NCBI RefSeq assembly: GCF_003343245.1
Contig: NZ_CP024901.1
Location: 1,922,001-1,986,000 of the forward strand
Length of the DNA: 64,000 nucleotides
Reading direction: 5' to 3'
Source of the DNA: Photorhabdus laumondii subsp. laumondii
GTDB lineage: Bacteria; Pseudomonadota; Gammaproteobacteria; Enterobacterales; Enterobacteriaceae
Of this stretch, positions 48,860 through 58,603 are shown piece by piece; position 1 is the stretch's first letter, and every line of letters begins with the position of its first letter. The notes beneath the pieces are model-generated. The model saw nothing but the letters and a program-made list of their open reading frames with translations. It did no database searches and was not told the DNA's origin. The position numbers were made by a program, and so were the translations under genes.

Positions 48860-49762
48860 CTAAATTCCAATTAATTTATCAGCATTTTCTTCAACAATAA
48901 TAATACCTATGCCGTTTATCTTAATTATGGCACTCTGACTATTTTTCCAGGTTGAGAGAATATCTTTTATTTTAGGTAAATAGGTTGAAAGGGTCATGCC
49001 GGAGACTTCAAGAACAACATTTTCATTTTCCTGATTATAATTATTATCTGTTGTTGGTTCGGTGATCAGATTAACTTTAGCCAGCGCAAGGCGAATATCT
49101 TCGGTGCCACCTAAATCGGTACACAATTTATCTGCCAGAGCTTGATTGATTTGTGAATTATCCAGGTTTGGCTTCTGATCCACAGAAGCGGAAATTTGGC
49201 TAATTGGTGTAATATCTTCTTTAATATCTTGGAGTTTCATGGGTGCGGTAATGGAATATAATAAAGAGAGGCGTGGGCGATTGCCAAGCGCTTGCCAAAA
49301 GTTACCCAAACTATTTAAATTTTCCTGTTGTGGAATAACCCGGGTATAGGCGCCGGGAATGCCGGTTAATTGACGATTATTTATCAAGGCATTTAAAACC
49401 CGTGTCATGACTTGTGCGGCTTGATTATTAGGTTGACTGTCTGGACTGGAGCTGTCGCTCGATGGTTTATTCGCATCCCAGTAAGTAATTAAATAGTTAC
49501 AATTGATATTTACCCAGCCGGGTAATAATGAACGGGTTGCTGGATTATAACGTCTTGGTTCAGCAGAGCGTAATTGTAAATCTTCATGTATATTGTAAAG
49601 AAATACGCTTACTGTCGGTTCCGGTTGAATGGAGTTAATTTCGGGTAGATCAAAGCGGATATCAATTTTATTGCCATTAATATTTAAATACTGGGATAAA
49701 ATAGTATTTAATGCTTGGTTAATTTCAATAATAGCATTGTCAGAAGCAATTATCGTTGTCAT
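48860..49762 (-). CDS. pvc16: PVC terminator/cap protein Pvc16 (DUF4255)
   Basis: 300 residues from the ATG at 49762, which has GGAG 5 bp upstream; the longer frame to 49864 overlaps pvc15 and is unlikely. DUF4255-type N-terminus: IIEINQALNTILSQYL, EPTVSVFLYNIHEDLQLRS and RSLLPGWVNINCNYLITYW. In PVC/Afp particles this protein caps the distal end of tube and sheath. It follows pvc15 by 23 bp, the conserved order. Gene name by position and family. Confidence 0.85.
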   Translation of the reverse strand: MTTIIASDNAIIEINQALNTILSQYLNINGNKIDIRFDLPEINSIQPEPTVSVFLYNIHEDLQLRSAEPRRYNPATRSLLPGWVNINCNYLITYWDANKPSSDSSSPDSQPNNQAAQVMTRVLNALINNRQLTGIPGAYTRVIPQQENLNSLGNFWQALGNRPRLSLLYSITAPMKLQDIKEDITPISQISASVDQKPNLDNSQINQALADKLCTDLGGTEDIRLALAKVNLITEPTTDNNYNQENENVVLEVSGMTLSTYLPKIKDILSTWKNSQSAIIKINGIGIIIVEENADKLIGI

Positions 49763-49785
49763 GTTGACTCCAATCTTGTTAGGTT

Positions 49786-51885
49786 TTAAAAAATTAGCCG
49801 GCCAGTTTTGTTTAATTCGAGAGTAACCGCTCGATCTATATGTTTGTTTTCGATTTGTTCGCAATGATCATTTTTCGCTAACATTGATGCTAATAAAGCA
49901 ATATTTCTGATATTAGCACCGGTTAAATCAGTGCGTTTAACCAGATGTTCAAGATCAAGTTCATCAGATAATTGCAATTGTTCAGGCCAGATTGTTTGCC
50001 ACATTTTTTTACGTAATATTTCGTCGGGATAAGTAAAGCGAGTAATAAAGGTAAAACGACGATTAAATGCGCTGTCTAAATGGCTGCGATTATTGGTGGC
50101 TAAAATGACTAATCCCGGATAATTTTCCAGTCGTTGTAATAGGTAAGAAACTTCAATATTAGCGTGTCTGTCTTGGGCGTCTTTGGTTTCACTACGCTTG
50201 CCAAATAGCGCATCGGCTTCATCGAAAAATAGTACGCCGGAATCTGCTTCGGCCAGATCGAAAATACGGGAGATATTTTTTTCTGTCTCACCAATATATT
50301 TATTCACCACGCTAGAGAGATCGACTTTAACCAGATCAACGCCAAGATGCCCGGCAATCACTTCGGCGGCCATGGTTTTGCCGGTCCCGGATTCGCCATA
50401 AAATAGCGCACTAATACCGGTACCATAACCGATTTTTTCCTGAAAGCCAGCACTAAGAATTTGGTCACGATAATGAATGGCGGCAATAATTTCTTTTAAT
50501 TGTTGTGTTAATGCATCTGAAATGACTAAATCATTAAAGCGGCGTTTGGGGGTGATTCGCTGAGCTAATTTATCGAAATTTTGTTGAGCACGGAAACTTA
50601 ATGCTTTACGCAGATCAGTTTCTTCCAATTGACCTGCTGGTTGTCGGAGTATTTGGTATTGATGTGCTTCTTTAAGAATGAGCGGTAATGTTTCTGCGGT
50701 GAATGAAAAACGTTGGCATAATTGAGGGATATTTATTTTCTGAACGATATTATCCGGTAAACTGGCTTCCAGCATGGTTTTTTTGTCTGCCAGAGTAGCA
50801 GCGGGCATATCAATTTGTACCATTGGCAGATGTTTAATCCAGATTAATGAGTCTTGTGGTTCTGCCAGACAAACCACGCGTAATTTGGGTTGATTTAGTA
50901 AAGTGGATAATTCGTTATTTAATATTTTCTTTTTCTCTGTGAATAAAGAAAAGTTGCGAATTAATAAACAGCCATCATATAACCGGGTTTCCCGCACGGC
51001 ATCCGTCAGTAAGTTAGTTATTACCGTTATATTGTCTTCGTCGGGCAGGCGGGCTAAATCAAGAGTTAAAGTCCTTATGTTATGAGATGCCATAATATGG
51101 CTTACCGCTAATTCCCTGGCGCTGTCCTGTTTTCCTCTAAGTATCACCAATGGACGTATTTCGTCGGTTTGATTCAATAATATTTTTTCGAATGAATGAT
51201 AAAGGGCTTGAGGATACCAACGATGTGAGGCAGGAGAATGCCAATAAGCACAGGTTATTAGCGGTGGTAGAATGACCTGCTGGCCTGATAGAAAATGCCA
51301 GACCGCGTTGTGAGTTAAAAATTGCGTCTGTAGCCAGATAGATTCTTCGTGATTATTGAGCCGTAATAGTTGATGACTGATTAATGGTGTTTGCGGTAAG
51401 AAACTGTTTTGCAGTAATTGTCGATCACTTTGGCGTTGGCTGAATAGGTTAATTGCTAAAGCAAAAGTAGGCCACTGTTTTCTACTGCTACCGTGCAGAG
51501 CAGCAAATAGCGCATGATAGCGGCTGTCAAAATGGGGTAATAAACCTAATAGTAAGGCATCTCGCTCAAATTCAGTCAGTTCAAAACGATCAACTAATAT
51601 TGACAATAGATCAATTGATAATGGATCAATAGTTGGGCTTTTTTCTGTTTCTGGCGGAATAACAATATTATTTGGTTTAGTTAGCCAATGGGGAATGCCC
51701 TGTGGTTTTTTCAAGCGCTGATCTAATTCATCTTCGGTAAGTAAAAAACTTTCCGGTAAGGAATCGTATTTGTCACTCTTTTGGTAATAATAATGCTGTA
51801 ACCGCAGATCAATACGTTCCAAATGGGGATAAATCCAATGTGATTCTGCCACTATATGGTGGTTATGGGTAGGTAGGTAATCCAT
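49786..51885 (-). CDS. pvc15: PVC AAA+ ATPase Pvc15
   Basis: 699 residues. The C-terminal third is an AAA+ module: Walker A GESGTGKT (about 496-503), Walker B VLFFDEADALFG (about 548-559), sensor-type ATNNRSHLD and the arginine stretch FNRRFTFI. The N-terminal 440 residues are the PVC-specific part with a degenerate second P-loop region (VILRGKQDSAREL). Afp15/Pvc15 is implicated in particle assembly and in loading cargo. 9 bp separate it from pvc14. Confidence 0.92.
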   Translation of the reverse strand: MDYLPTHNHHIVAESHWIYPHLERIDLRLQHYYYQKSDKYDSLPESFLLTEDELDQRLKKPQGIPHWLTKPNNIVIPPETEKSPTIDPLSIDLLSILVDRFELTEFERDALLLGLLPHFDSRYHALFAALHGSSRKQWPTFALAINLFSQRQSDRQLLQNSFLPQTPLISHQLLRLNNHEESIWLQTQFLTHNAVWHFLSGQQVILPPLITCAYWHSPASHRWYPQALYHSFEKILLNQTDEIRPLVILRGKQDSARELAVSHIMASHNIRTLTLDLARLPDEDNITVITNLLTDAVRETRLYDGCLLIRNFSLFTEKKKILNNELSTLLNQPKLRVVCLAEPQDSLIWIKHLPMVQIDMPAATLADKKTMLEASLPDNIVQKINIPQLCQRFSFTAETLPLILKEAHQYQILRQPAGQLEETDLRKALSFRAQQNFDKLAQRITPKRRFNDLVISDALTQQLKEIIAAIHYRDQILSAGFQEKIGYGTGISALFYGESGTGKTMAAEVIAGHLGVDLVKVDLSSVVNKYIGETEKNISRIFDLAEADSGVLFFDEADALFGKRSETKDAQDRHANIEVSYLLQRLENYPGLVILATNNRSHLDSAFNRRFTFITRFTYPDEILRKKMWQTIWPEQLQLSDELDLEHLVKRTDLTGANIRNIALLASMLAKNDHCEQIENKHIDRAVTLELNKTGRLIF

Positions 51886-51894
51886 ATAAACCTT

Positions 51895-53859
51895 CTAAAT
51901 ATTTTGCCAGTCGATGCGTAAAGGGCGATCCAACCAGGGAAGTCTGGCGATATTTAATGGCCACGGCCAATCAATCAGTAGCGCATCAAATGGCTGTTGC
52001 TGTATTGTGATTTTGATTTCTTGCTCATCTGTCAATAATTCACCCGGTCGTTGTAAAAACAGTTGCCGGACATCATTACGGCTTAATTTTTTCCAGCCGG
52101 TAAGTTGGCCAGTCACCGCATCCAGCCATTGATCTGCTATCAATTGTTTTTCTGGCTCGATAGGGATTGATTCAATATCTTTATCGGCTATTAGCCCACA
52201 CAGAACATAATTCAGTAATTTTCTTTCTGCTGGTTTCTCCTCGGTTCCCCAAATTAGATGGTCAAGTAAATCAACAGCATTGAGCTGAGCTTGACGATGA
52301 ATGAATTTCTGTTTCTCAAGTAGACCAAGCTGGTTAAATAGTGTGGGTAGCATCGGCCACAGAATTAATATGCCGGCATTATTTATCTGGTATGGCAGGG
52401 ATTGTTCCGATAATAAAGTCTGTCCAGAGTATGGCCTATTGATAGTTTGATGTGGGTTATAATGATTGCCTGTAATCGGTGTCTTATCCGGTGCTGATAC
52501 TATTTTTTGATCATCGGTGATGACTTGCTGATTAGCCTGATGTTGGTATGTCTGAATATTAGCAATATCAATGGGAGTAATGGTTGATTTTTTATCGGAT
52601 GTATTTTTATCCGTTAATAAAGCCCATCCAGAGTGTGACTTATTGCTAGTTTGATGTGGGTTATAATGATTGCCTATAATAGGTGTCTTATCGGGTGCTG
52701 ATACTATTTTTTGATTGGTCAGATGTTGTTGAACATTTGAAAAATTAACGTTATTCATGGTTGATTCTGTATCAGATTTATTCTTGCCTGCATTGTTTGC
52801 AGTAAAATATTTCGGCAAGTGTTGGTATGCCTGAATATTAGAAATATCAACAGGAGTAATGGTTGGTTTTTTATCGGATATATTTTTATCCGTGTGGTTT
52901 AGCGTAAAATATTCCAATAGATATTGATATTCGTCAGCGGGCAGATGCTTTTTGCAAAGCTGTGAAACAGAAACGGTTTGCCAGAGTTGTTTTAGCCAAC
53001 GATTTAATGGGATATTGTTTAATGGAATATTGTTTAATGGAATATTGCGGGTTATAGCTTGGCGGAGTAATGTAATAACAGGTGCCGCGTTAAGTACACC
53101 GTTATCGAGTTCAATGGTAATACGTGAGATGATTTTCGCATCGGGTTTAGGTATTTCCTGAGTATTATGCCGCTGTATATATTCCAGTGCATTAAGTATC
53201 AGTTGCCCGGAGGAGACTCGCTCCTCCTGATGTTGTGGTTTGTTTATTCTTGCGGATAATCTACGGTTAATGGCGACTAATAAGACTGGTTGTCTGATAG
53301 CTAAAAGCCGTTGTAGACCCTGTTCAGATAAACAGCCTTTCGCTAATAATAATGCTGATTGGTTTTCTATCTGCATTAATTGATTGATTAATGGCTTAAT
53401 CTTGATGTCACTATTTTTATTATTCGTTATGACCTCCATTGGATTGAATTGCGGACCTTTTTGAGATAAGAAATGAATGAAATTCTCTGCATTAATTAAA
53501 TGATTTTCACTGGATAAAGAGGTCCTATCGGTAAATTTATTGGATGTTGGTTTATTCAGTAGAGTTTCTTCCCTATGGTTATTTGTCTGATATTGGCTGA
53601 GCGCTTTATTCAGAGCAACTTTGAGACGAGCCGGGAATAATGAATTAAAATCATGGAAACTTATTTCACCAAGGTCCAGCGTTAATTTCTCTAAAGCGAT
53701 ATTCTGATGAATATGATATTCATCAAAATATGAATTGAGTAATTTATTTATATTGGTCTGATTAAGCAGGGAGCCATGCAATACTTTTTTAGCCACCTGT
53801 TGATTATTAGCTTCAATAGTAATGGTAATCCGATTTAACAGATTTGGCTCCGAAGTCAT
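51895..53859 (-). CDS. pvc14: PVC tape-measure-type protein Pvc14
   Basis: 654 residues. The N-terminus (RITITIEANNQQVAKKVL, then INKLLNSYFDEYHIHQNIAL and LEKLTLDLGEI) is that of contractile-injection-system tape-measure proteins, which set tube length. The C-terminal part (about 470-654) is a conserved domain with NAGILILWPMLPTLFNQLGL. The middle is low-complexity with internal repeats: KIVSAPDKTPI-x-GNHYNPHQT twice, SDKK-x-TITP-x-DI about three times, and NIPLN three times. Repeat number could alter length. Sits between pvc13 and pvc15. Confidence 0.85.
   Translation of the reverse strand: MTSEPNLLNRITITIEANNQQVAKKVLHGSLLNQTNINKLLNSYFDEYHIHQNIALEKLTLDLGEISFHDFNSLFPARLKVALNKALSQYQTNNHREETLLNKPTSNKFTDRTSLSSENHLINAENFIHFLSQKGPQFNPMEVITNNKNSDIKIKPLINQLMQIENQSALLLAKGCLSEQGLQRLLAIRQPVLLVAINRRLSARINKPQHQEERVSSGQLILNALEYIQRHNTQEIPKPDAKIISRITIELDNGVLNAAPVITLLRQAITRNIPLNNIPLNNIPLNRWLKQLWQTVSVSQLCKKHLPADEYQYLLEYFTLNHTDKNISDKKPTITPVDISNIQAYQHLPKYFTANNAGKNKSDTESTMNNVNFSNVQQHLTNQKIVSAPDKTPIIGNHYNPHQTSNKSHSGWALLTDKNTSDKKSTITPIDIANIQTYQHQANQQVITDDQKIVSAPDKTPITGNHYNPHQTINRPYSGQTLLSEQSLPYQINNAGILILWPMLPTLFNQLGLLEKQKFIHRQAQLNAVDLLDHLIWGTEEKPAERKLLNYVLCGLIADKDIESIPIEPEKQLIADQWLDAVTGQLTGWKKLSRNDVRQLFLQRPGELLTDEQEIKITIQQQPFDALLIDWPWPLNIARLPWLDRPLRIDWQNI
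52438..52717 (-). repeat. internal direct repeats in pvc14
   Basis: A segment of about 75 bp at 52438-52512 recurs at 52642-52717 with a few changes and encodes KIVSAPDKTPI...NPHQT. Between and around them lie copies of a second unit encoding SDKKxTITPxDIxNIQ. Confidence 0.75.
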
Positions 53860-53922
53860 ATCAATATATCCTTGGTAATGAGTAAAAAATAGAAAATTTA
53901 GGTCTTTCTGTGTGGGGTGAAG

Positions 53923-55140
53923 TTAGAGTTTCATAATAAAAGCTAAAATATAATAAGGCGGAACGACATCAACACTGTGAGTATGTGAAGGCGATGATGC
54001 TGATGCATTATGATTATGTCCTTGTCCACCTCCTATATCTGATGTGTATGGATGATAGTCTGGCCCAGATGTCCTTTTCCATATAAGTCCGTTAACTGAG
54101 TTATCTATTTTGTTGTTAGTTGCTCCTATAGTCGTATGATCATATGCGAATCCCAGAGTGGTATAATAAGGCAGGCTCTCAATGTGTTTATGCTTGGGTA
54201 TTTGTGATTCTGTTAATGTTGTGTTTAGCACGCTAACATTGACCGAAACCGCAGTTGATGTTGTATTTCTGGAAACGTTTTTTCCACTCCCACTTCCACT
54301 GGCTTTATTACTGCTTTTCCCTGTTTCAGAAACAGTTTCACCGCACATGATAAAACGGCTTCTTAAGTCTGGGGTTCCGTTATTACCATCACAAAAAGCC
54401 CAGCCGCTAGGAGCACTGCTACCAGAAAACATCACAATCATTCCTTTGGAGAGTAATTTATTGGCATCAATATTAACACCGTCTGAATTAACCGTGATAC
54501 CGAAACCGGCTTTGACTGAAACACCATTACCATCGACTTTAATCCCATTACTGGCTTTAATATCTAATCCTTCACCCCCTATTTTTACTCCCCAACCAAT
54601 TCCTACCGATATCCCCGAGGATTCGACTTTAATCGTGGAATTTTTTGATTTTACCGAGACACCATTAGTATCAACATTGATGCCATTATTGGGTTTGATT
54701 GCCACACCGCTACCATTAACGGTAATACCGTTAGCCGCCTTGACCGCGACATTATCATTATTGACAACAATACCATTACCTTGACCAACACATATTCCAT
54801 TGGGTTTATTAATCAGACCGCTACCAAGATCTACAGATAAAATATCCTTTTCGAGTATTAATGGAGAAAAGTCTGGGCTGGAAAGCGTGCCCATTTTTAA
54901 ATTCAGTGTACCGTCATCAGCCAGTTTTAATCCTGCTCCTGGCCCATTTTGTTGTGGTGCCTGACCACAGGCTTTACGACCGATATCGGCAATATTAATC
55001 AAATCGGCATAATCGGTCTGTAATGGAATACTGCCCTCTTTAAAACGGTTTTTCAAATCACCGACGGAAGGTCCTGTTGATTGAATGTTCGTACTTTCCA
55101 GATTAGCGTCTGAACTATATAGGTTATATTTTTTTACCAT
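53923..55140 (-). CDS. pvc13: PVC tail fibre protein Pvc13
   Basis: 405 residues from the ATG at 55140, which follows AAGGTGATAAAA; the GTG start at 55149 lies inside that site. Residues about 110-235 are a shaft of repeating short strands with NGI-x-V and NGV-x-V turns (GITVNGSGVAIKPNNGINVD), the triple-beta-spiral pattern seen in adenovirus fibre. The C-terminus is a collar-like domain (GWAFCDGNNGTPDLRSRFIM to YYILAFIMKL). It should determine target-cell binding. A short-shaft paralogue lies at 44542-45339. Confidence 0.88.
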   Translation of the reverse strand: MVKKYNLYSSDANLESTNIQSTGPSVGDLKNRFKEGSIPLQTDYADLINIADIGRKACGQAPQQNGPGAGLKLADDGTLNLKMGTLSSPDFSPLILEKDILSVDLGSGLINKPNGICVGQGNGIVVNNDNVAVKAANGITVNGSGVAIKPNNGINVDTNGVSVKSKNSTIKVESSGISVGIGWGVKIGGEGLDIKASNGIKVDGNGVSVKAGFGITVNSDGVNIDANKLLSKGMIVMFSGSSAPSGWAFCDGNNGTPDLRSRFIMCGETVSETGKSSNKASGSGSGKNVSRNTTSTAVSVNVSVLNTTLTESQIPKHKHIESLPYYTTLGFAYDHTTIGATNNKIDNSVNGLIWKRTSGPDYHPYTSDIGGGQGHNHNASASSPSHTHSVDVVPPYYILAFIMKL

Positions 55141-55249
55141 TTTTATCACCTTATATTATGTTTGCTATTATACTAAAATATATTCAAATAATAGCGAGAT
55201 TATTGAAATGTTTTGAGGTATTAATCAGTGAGATATTTATTTTATATTA

Positions 55250-58200
55250 TTAAGGGTTATTGCCATCATAAGTAAAATTAAAGCTGAATTTTGTCCGTAT
55301 TTCTCCTTTAAGGTCATTAGGGTCAGATATGTAATTGAGTGATAAAATAAGCGGTTCTTCGGTGTGGAATAATGCACCAGACAGATCTGGGTTATCGCCT
55401 AATACAAATCCATAATAGAATGACCAGCGACTATCTGCATCAAGATCATATAAATTCATTGCTGTCCATGATAAATTAAGTCCAACTTTTTTTCTTCCTT
55501 TAATATGCAATATTTCATCGGTAATAACCCCATTTTTATTCTTTTTCACTTTGATATGGTAATCTGTCCATACATTATCTGATTTCAGTACGGCATATTC
55601 AGGGCCTATTTGACTGTTATCAGTTAAAAATACCAATTTTCCTTTATTCTCTACCGGTTGATACAGAAGTTCTGAAACAGTCGTTTCTTTATTATTCTCT
55701 TTATTGAAGTCAATATTTACCAATACTACCGTTTTAGTATAAGGAACATATAATAGCTGATTATCTTTTATCACGTCTTCATGCCATTGATCGCCCGATT
55801 CACCAATGACTTCAATACGTTGCTGTTCGGTGGCAATTCGCATACTGCCAATACCGGCTGTAGCGGAAGGTAATCTTCCCAGGGTTAAGGTCTCTAAAAT
55901 ATGGTATGCCTCATCCCCTAAAGGCGCATTATTGTTTTGCCAGCGTTTATAGGTATTGGCAAAATCTTCAAAATGTTTCGGTGATAACCAGTGAATAATC
56001 ATCGAAATATGTGCGGGAAATTCAGAGAGAATCTCCGTTTTTACCCAAGCTTCCAGTTTATAAGGGTCAACTTTGTTGCTCTCAATTAACAGGCGATTCA
56101 CTACCACGCTAACCACAAATGAAAAACGATCAGCCAGGGCATATTTTTCACTGGAGAAATACCAGCGATAGCGCCATGCTTCTGTCTCGGAAGGAAAATT
56201 ATCCCGTGACTCTTGGTTGCGTTTAATTAATATCTTGCCTTGAATACGATCAAATTTAATGACACGTGCTTTGAGTTCATATTCGGGTTTCGGTTCAGCT
56301 TGAACTGTACGGGCTAATGTTTTTTGGGATGGTCCAGATGGCGTAATGATATATTTCAGGGTGATTTCGTCATTTTCTTCAATCATGGCCGGGAAGGGGC
56401 TTTGGGCGCTGGAGGTGATCCAACGTTGATCTTCGGTAGCATTTTGATATGTGGCATCGGCATAAACCAGTTGATAATCCATATCTTCCAACCACACTGG
56501 GCTGTTTTGCCAGAACAATTTGTTTTGCTCAAATGCCTCCAGTATTCTTTCCAGATTGTGCTTTAAACCCGTGCTATTGCGTGTGTTAAGGGAGAATGTC
56601 TCTCCTGACACTTCAGTGATCATCTGACCCCGCAAGGTAAATTCTCTATCATTGTCAGTGATGATCAGGTTAATGACCTGCCCTTGCAATAAGCGGCCTG
56701 CTGTCCCTTTTTGGGTGATTCTTAATTGATCATCTTCAACCACCAGAGAATCAGGCTTTTGCTTAGTATTAAATTGGATATCGGGTTTTGCCGGTAGTAA
56801 TTGGCGATGTTCAATTAAATAGAATGGCAAATTAGCCAGATCAGGCGTGTCACTGAAACATTCCCCGCCTAAACCTAACCGGGCAGCAATCCGTTTTTGT
56901 AGTGCCGATATTTTATCAATCCGAATATTATTACGTTGATAGGTCAGTTCCGGTTGTTGGGCTAAATAACCGCGTTGGGTATCCAGAAAATCCTGAAAAT
57001 CGAGGGTAAGTGGTCTGGCGGCAAGTTGAGCGCCAAAATAACCCAATAGATGATCTAAGATTTCCAGCTCTTTTATATAGTTGGACCTCTGAATGTCATC
57101 ATTAATATAGATTTGTGAATCGTAGTTTAGTTTTGCGGTTAAGTCAGAGGTGATCTGTTGATGAACGTTGTAATTGACCGTGCCCGCTTTAAAAGGCCAT
57201 TGCACACCATATACGGTCTCCCCCCGTTGTTTAAAAGCCAGGAGTTTCGGTAAGAGGGCAAGTTCAGCGCAGCCGTTAGCCAACATCTGTTCAAAAGGAA
57301 GCATAAATTGGTGCAGTTGTACTTGCTGTGGCGTAGGTTTTTTGGCCTGTAATCCATAGCAGGCGGGTAATTTATTACTCACCGGATAGTAATCCAGAAC
57401 TTTACGATATTTACCCCAATCCAGTAATTCCGGCTGTGTATCGATCAGCGGCTCTGCAATAAGCTTTTCCTCGATATCTTGTTTAGAAACAACAATTTTA
57501 ACGCCGCCTTTGGCGGTAATAGTCAGTGGGCTATCTGGTGAGGTAATTAATGCCAGTGGATCGTTACCCCATAATCTCGGGTAATATCCCTGAGCAATCT
57601 CCCAGGACCAATTATCGTTCGACAATGGCGTAATAGTTGTGTCGTGATGAGCTAATGCTAGCCGGGTGACACTCTGAATACCGTTAATCGCCAATAATCG
57701 GTTAACCAGATGGCTGAGATTTAATACCGTAGCGCCGGTGTAATTTTTGGTTTGAGGTAATGTCGGTATCCAGCCGTGATGTAAATAAGGGCCGGAGAAT
57801 ATCTTTTCATTACTGTAGCCCAGATCTTTCATGGCTTGAGTGGTATAGCGCCCGGGCTTTTCCAGCACCATCTGTTCCGCCGCCATATAAACCTGAGCGA
57901 AGATATCAGGAATATCGATGACGTTATCATTAAGTTCAATATCAATCTGCAAGAGGAAATTGATGGGTTGCAGCCAGATAATTTTGCTGACGGATTCCCC
58001 CAAGTTACGGTTATTTTTTAGGAAATCGTTGAGCTTCTGCTGAGCCAGCTTATTATCGGCCTGAGTTTCCTGACCAGGAAGTAAATAAAGCCAATAATTT
58101 CCTCTCAAGGTTAATTTGCCGTCGGCACCCAAATCGTTAAAGGTATATTTACGTTCCTGTTTGTTATACCAATATTTATAGCGTTGTTCTTCAGGTTCAC

Positions 58201-58603
58201 GGATCAGTTGGACATCATTAAAGAAAAAATAACCGTTGTTTGTTTCATTAACTGTGTCGCTGCTATGTAAATCCAATAAAGCCCGGCGATAATCCTCCGC
58301 CGTGATCGGGCCACAGGTCAGTGTTTGTTGTGGGCCGAACTCCTGAGGGAAAATACCGTCGCCGGGTATCTGTTCCGCGGGTTTGGGGGTTAGAAGATCT
58401 TTCAGAGGTAATGAATGACGGTAAGCCAGATCAGATGCACCATAACAACAGGCTTCCAATAAAGTGACACCGGGATCATTTTCACTGGTATTGCTCCAGC
58501 ATTGGCCGGATTGCTGCTCGATGACTGTTTTGGCCTGAGTGAGTAAGGCATCGAAGGTAATATCATCTTTGACGATGGGAAACAGGGCATCCTGATGACT
58601 CAT
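55250..58603 (-). CDS. pvc12: PVC baseplate protein Pvc12
   Basis: 1117 residues. Large wedge component of the baseplate, recognised by position between pvc11 and pvc13 and by the start MSHQDALFPIVKDDITFDAL and CWSNTSENDPGVTLLEACCYG, the J-like N-terminal block of PVC/Afp12 proteins. The rest is a long modular beta-rich protein. Its ATG overlaps the pvc11 stop by 4 bp, indicating translational coupling. Confidence 0.87.
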   Translation of the reverse strand: MSHQDALFPIVKDDITFDALLTQAKTVIEQQSGQCWSNTSENDPGVTLLEACCYGASDLAYRHSLPLKDLLTPKPAEQIPGDGIFPQEFGPQQTLTCGPITAEDYRRALLDLHSSDTVNETNNGYFFFNDVQLIREPEEQRYKYWYNKQERKYTFNDLGADGKLTLRGNYWLYLLPGQETQADNKLAQQKLNDFLKNNRNLGESVSKIIWLQPINFLLQIDIELNDNVIDIPDIFAQVYMAAEQMVLEKPGRYTTQAMKDLGYSNEKIFSGPYLHHGWIPTLPQTKNYTGATVLNLSHLVNRLLAINGIQSVTRLALAHHDTTITPLSNDNWSWEIAQGYYPRLWGNDPLALITSPDSPLTITAKGGVKIVVSKQDIEEKLIAEPLIDTQPELLDWGKYRKVLDYYPVSNKLPACYGLQAKKPTPQQVQLHQFMLPFEQMLANGCAELALLPKLLAFKQRGETVYGVQWPFKAGTVNYNVHQQITSDLTAKLNYDSQIYINDDIQRSNYIKELEILDHLLGYFGAQLAARPLTLDFQDFLDTQRGYLAQQPELTYQRNNIRIDKISALQKRIAARLGLGGECFSDTPDLANLPFYLIEHRQLLPAKPDIQFNTKQKPDSLVVEDDQLRITQKGTAGRLLQGQVINLIITDNDREFTLRGQMITEVSGETFSLNTRNSTGLKHNLERILEAFEQNKLFWQNSPVWLEDMDYQLVYADATYQNATEDQRWITSSAQSPFPAMIEENDEITLKYIITPSGPSQKTLARTVQAEPKPEYELKARVIKFDRIQGKILIKRNQESRDNFPSETEAWRYRWYFSSEKYALADRFSFVVSVVVNRLLIESNKVDPYKLEAWVKTEILSEFPAHISMIIHWLSPKHFEDFANTYKRWQNNNAPLGDEAYHILETLTLGRLPSATAGIGSMRIATEQQRIEVIGESGDQWHEDVIKDNQLLYVPYTKTVVLVNIDFNKENNKETTVSELLYQPVENKGKLVFLTDNSQIGPEYAVLKSDNVWTDYHIKVKKNKNGVITDEILHIKGRKKVGLNLSWTAMNLYDLDADSRWSFYYGFVLGDNPDLSGALFHTEEPLILSLNYISDPNDLKGEIRTKFSFNFTYDGNNP

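Noticed and set aside
54182..54784. 200-codon plus-strand frame opposite the pvc13 shaft
   Set aside because: Its repetitive Pro/Leu/Thr sequence mirrors the fibre shaft repeats on the other strand.
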